15,492 nucleotides of DNA from JAZLIT01 sp045617525 (lineage in GTDB: Bacteria > Bacillota > Bacilli > Bacillales_A > Planococcaceae). The notes beneath the pieces are model-generated. The model had not been told where the DNA came from. It searched no databases and saw nothing but the letters and a program-made list of their open reading frames with translations. This document shows positions 15,064 to 15,492 of this stretch, piece after piece. The first letter of the stretch is position 1. Every line of letters begins with the position of its first letter. The stretch lies in assembly GCA_045617525.1 (NCBI GenBank), contig JAZLIT010000183.1:1-15492 (forward strand), written 5' to 3'. Position numbers and translations under genes: made by a program.

Positions 15064-15408
15064 TGTAAAAAGGCCGAATAAATATGAATCGATAACATAT
15101 CTCCCTTCTTATACGTAGTGAAATGTGCAACACATCATAGTTTCCAAATAGAATTTCAGGGAAACGGTTTTGAAGATAGGGTTAAGTAAGTATAGCCTCA
15201 ATTAGTGTCTTTGATTCTAAGAGGTGTTTAGAGTACGACTTTGCAGTGATATGCACGGGATTATATGTGATGAAACCCATGGCTTAGGTGTTTTATAGAC
15301 TTGCTGACCAAAAATTCAATCATACTAAAAAGCATAGTTGGATTTAAAGTAACTTAATATTCTGTTAAAGTAAGTGTGTAGGGTCTTAAATAAGCAAGGG
15401 GTGAATAG
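15064..15408. other. non-coding gap upstream of rtcB-like gene, with TTAAAGTAA direct repeats
   Basis: No convincing gene. TTAAAGTAA occurs at 15344-15352 and 15365-15373, 21 bp apart, 36 bp before the rtcB-like ATG. No convincing promoter pair was found. A minus-strand frame at 15182-15280 encodes 32 residues (MGFITYNPVHITAKSYSKHL...) without a ribosome binding site; its reality is doubtful. Confidence 0.3.
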
Positions 15409-15492
15409 ATGATTGAAATTAACGGGAAGTATACAGATGCCATTATATATACGAATAATCCACAGCAAGCGGCGATTGATCAAATTGATGAT
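15409..15492 (+). CDS. RtcB-family RNA ligase, N-terminal part (truncated by window)
   Basis: The first 28 residues, starting MIEINGKYTDAIIYTNNPQQ and ending AAIDQIDD at the window edge. This matches the N-terminus of Bacillota RtcB proteins (MIEI-GKY-x-A-I-IYT). RtcB ligates 3'-phosphate or 2',3'-cyclic-phosphate ends to 5'-OH ends using GTP and Mn2+, in RNA repair or tRNA splicing. Only the N-terminus is visible, so the metal site cannot be checked. The ATG has AAGGGGTG (15396-15403) at a suitable distance. It is co-directional with the RNase J paralogue but separated from it by an opposite-strand gene. Confidence 0.8.
   Translation, partial: MIEINGKYTDAIIYTNNPQQAAIDQIDD

Noticed and set aside
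15182..15280. 32-codon minus-strand ORF (MGFITYNPVHITAKSY...)
   Set aside because: Gene-like composition but no ribosome binding site, short, and followed by unrelated non-coding sequence; kept only as a note.
1..15492. CRISPR arrays, tRNA or rRNA genes, insertion sequences
   Set aside because: No regular repeat-spacer array, no cloverleaf or rRNA-like segments and no transposase or terminal inverted repeats were recognised.

Overview
The window is AT-rich, with strong AGGAGG-type ribosome binding sites, several TTG/GTG starts and compact operons separated by hairpin terminators. It encodes a bacillithiol-transferase-like DinB protein, a Bacillus-type short-Q-loop cytochrome bd oxidase with a CydS-like small subunit, an RNase J and an S-box (SAM) riboswitch. 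Together these point to a Bacillota chromosome, probably Bacillaceae/Planococcaceae (Lysinibacillus or Solibacillus-like). The genus is inferred from overall feel and was not tested.

Layout. Positions 1-1874 (+) hold a tightly packed three-gene unit: the C-terminal half of an S66 (LdcA/MccF-like) peptidase, a GNAT acetyltransferase and an alpha/beta hydrolase. It ends at a bidirectional terminator shared with the next gene. Positions 2090-3642 (-) hold an NhaC-superfamily transporter preceded by a full SAM riboswitch, an intrinsic terminator and a promoter, so it is probably a methionine-responsive transporter. A 480-bp gap then holds three tandem TTTGGCGGAT repeats. Positions 3860-7256 (-) encode cydD-cydC, the ABC transporter needed for cytochrome bd assembly. 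Divergent from it, 7507-9974 (+), are cydA-cydB and a 31-residue CydS-like subunit. The whole cytochrome bd system therefore sits around one 250-bp control region, which contains an inverted repeat and an unassigned 40-codon ORF.

Positions 9975-11400 form an accessory stretch of small genes: a 34-residue membrane peptide, a frameshifted gene of about 140 codons and a 62-residue membrane protein. A convergent bacillithiol transferase-like gene follows (11407-11919, -). A 750-bp decayed stretch (11920-12677) contains a headless gene remnant, a strong terminator and another GGCGGAT-type repeat. Then come a stand-alone RNase J paralogue (12678-14342, +), an uncharacterised multi-pass membrane protein with a problematic start (14431-15063, -) and the first 28 codons of an RtcB-type RNA ligase (15409 to the edge, +).

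I do not see a clearly unprecedented system. The observations most worth a second look are the SAM-riboswitch-controlled NhaC-type transporter, the divergent cyd control region with its inverted repeat, the GGCGGAT repeat family, and the RNase J paralogue close to RtcB.
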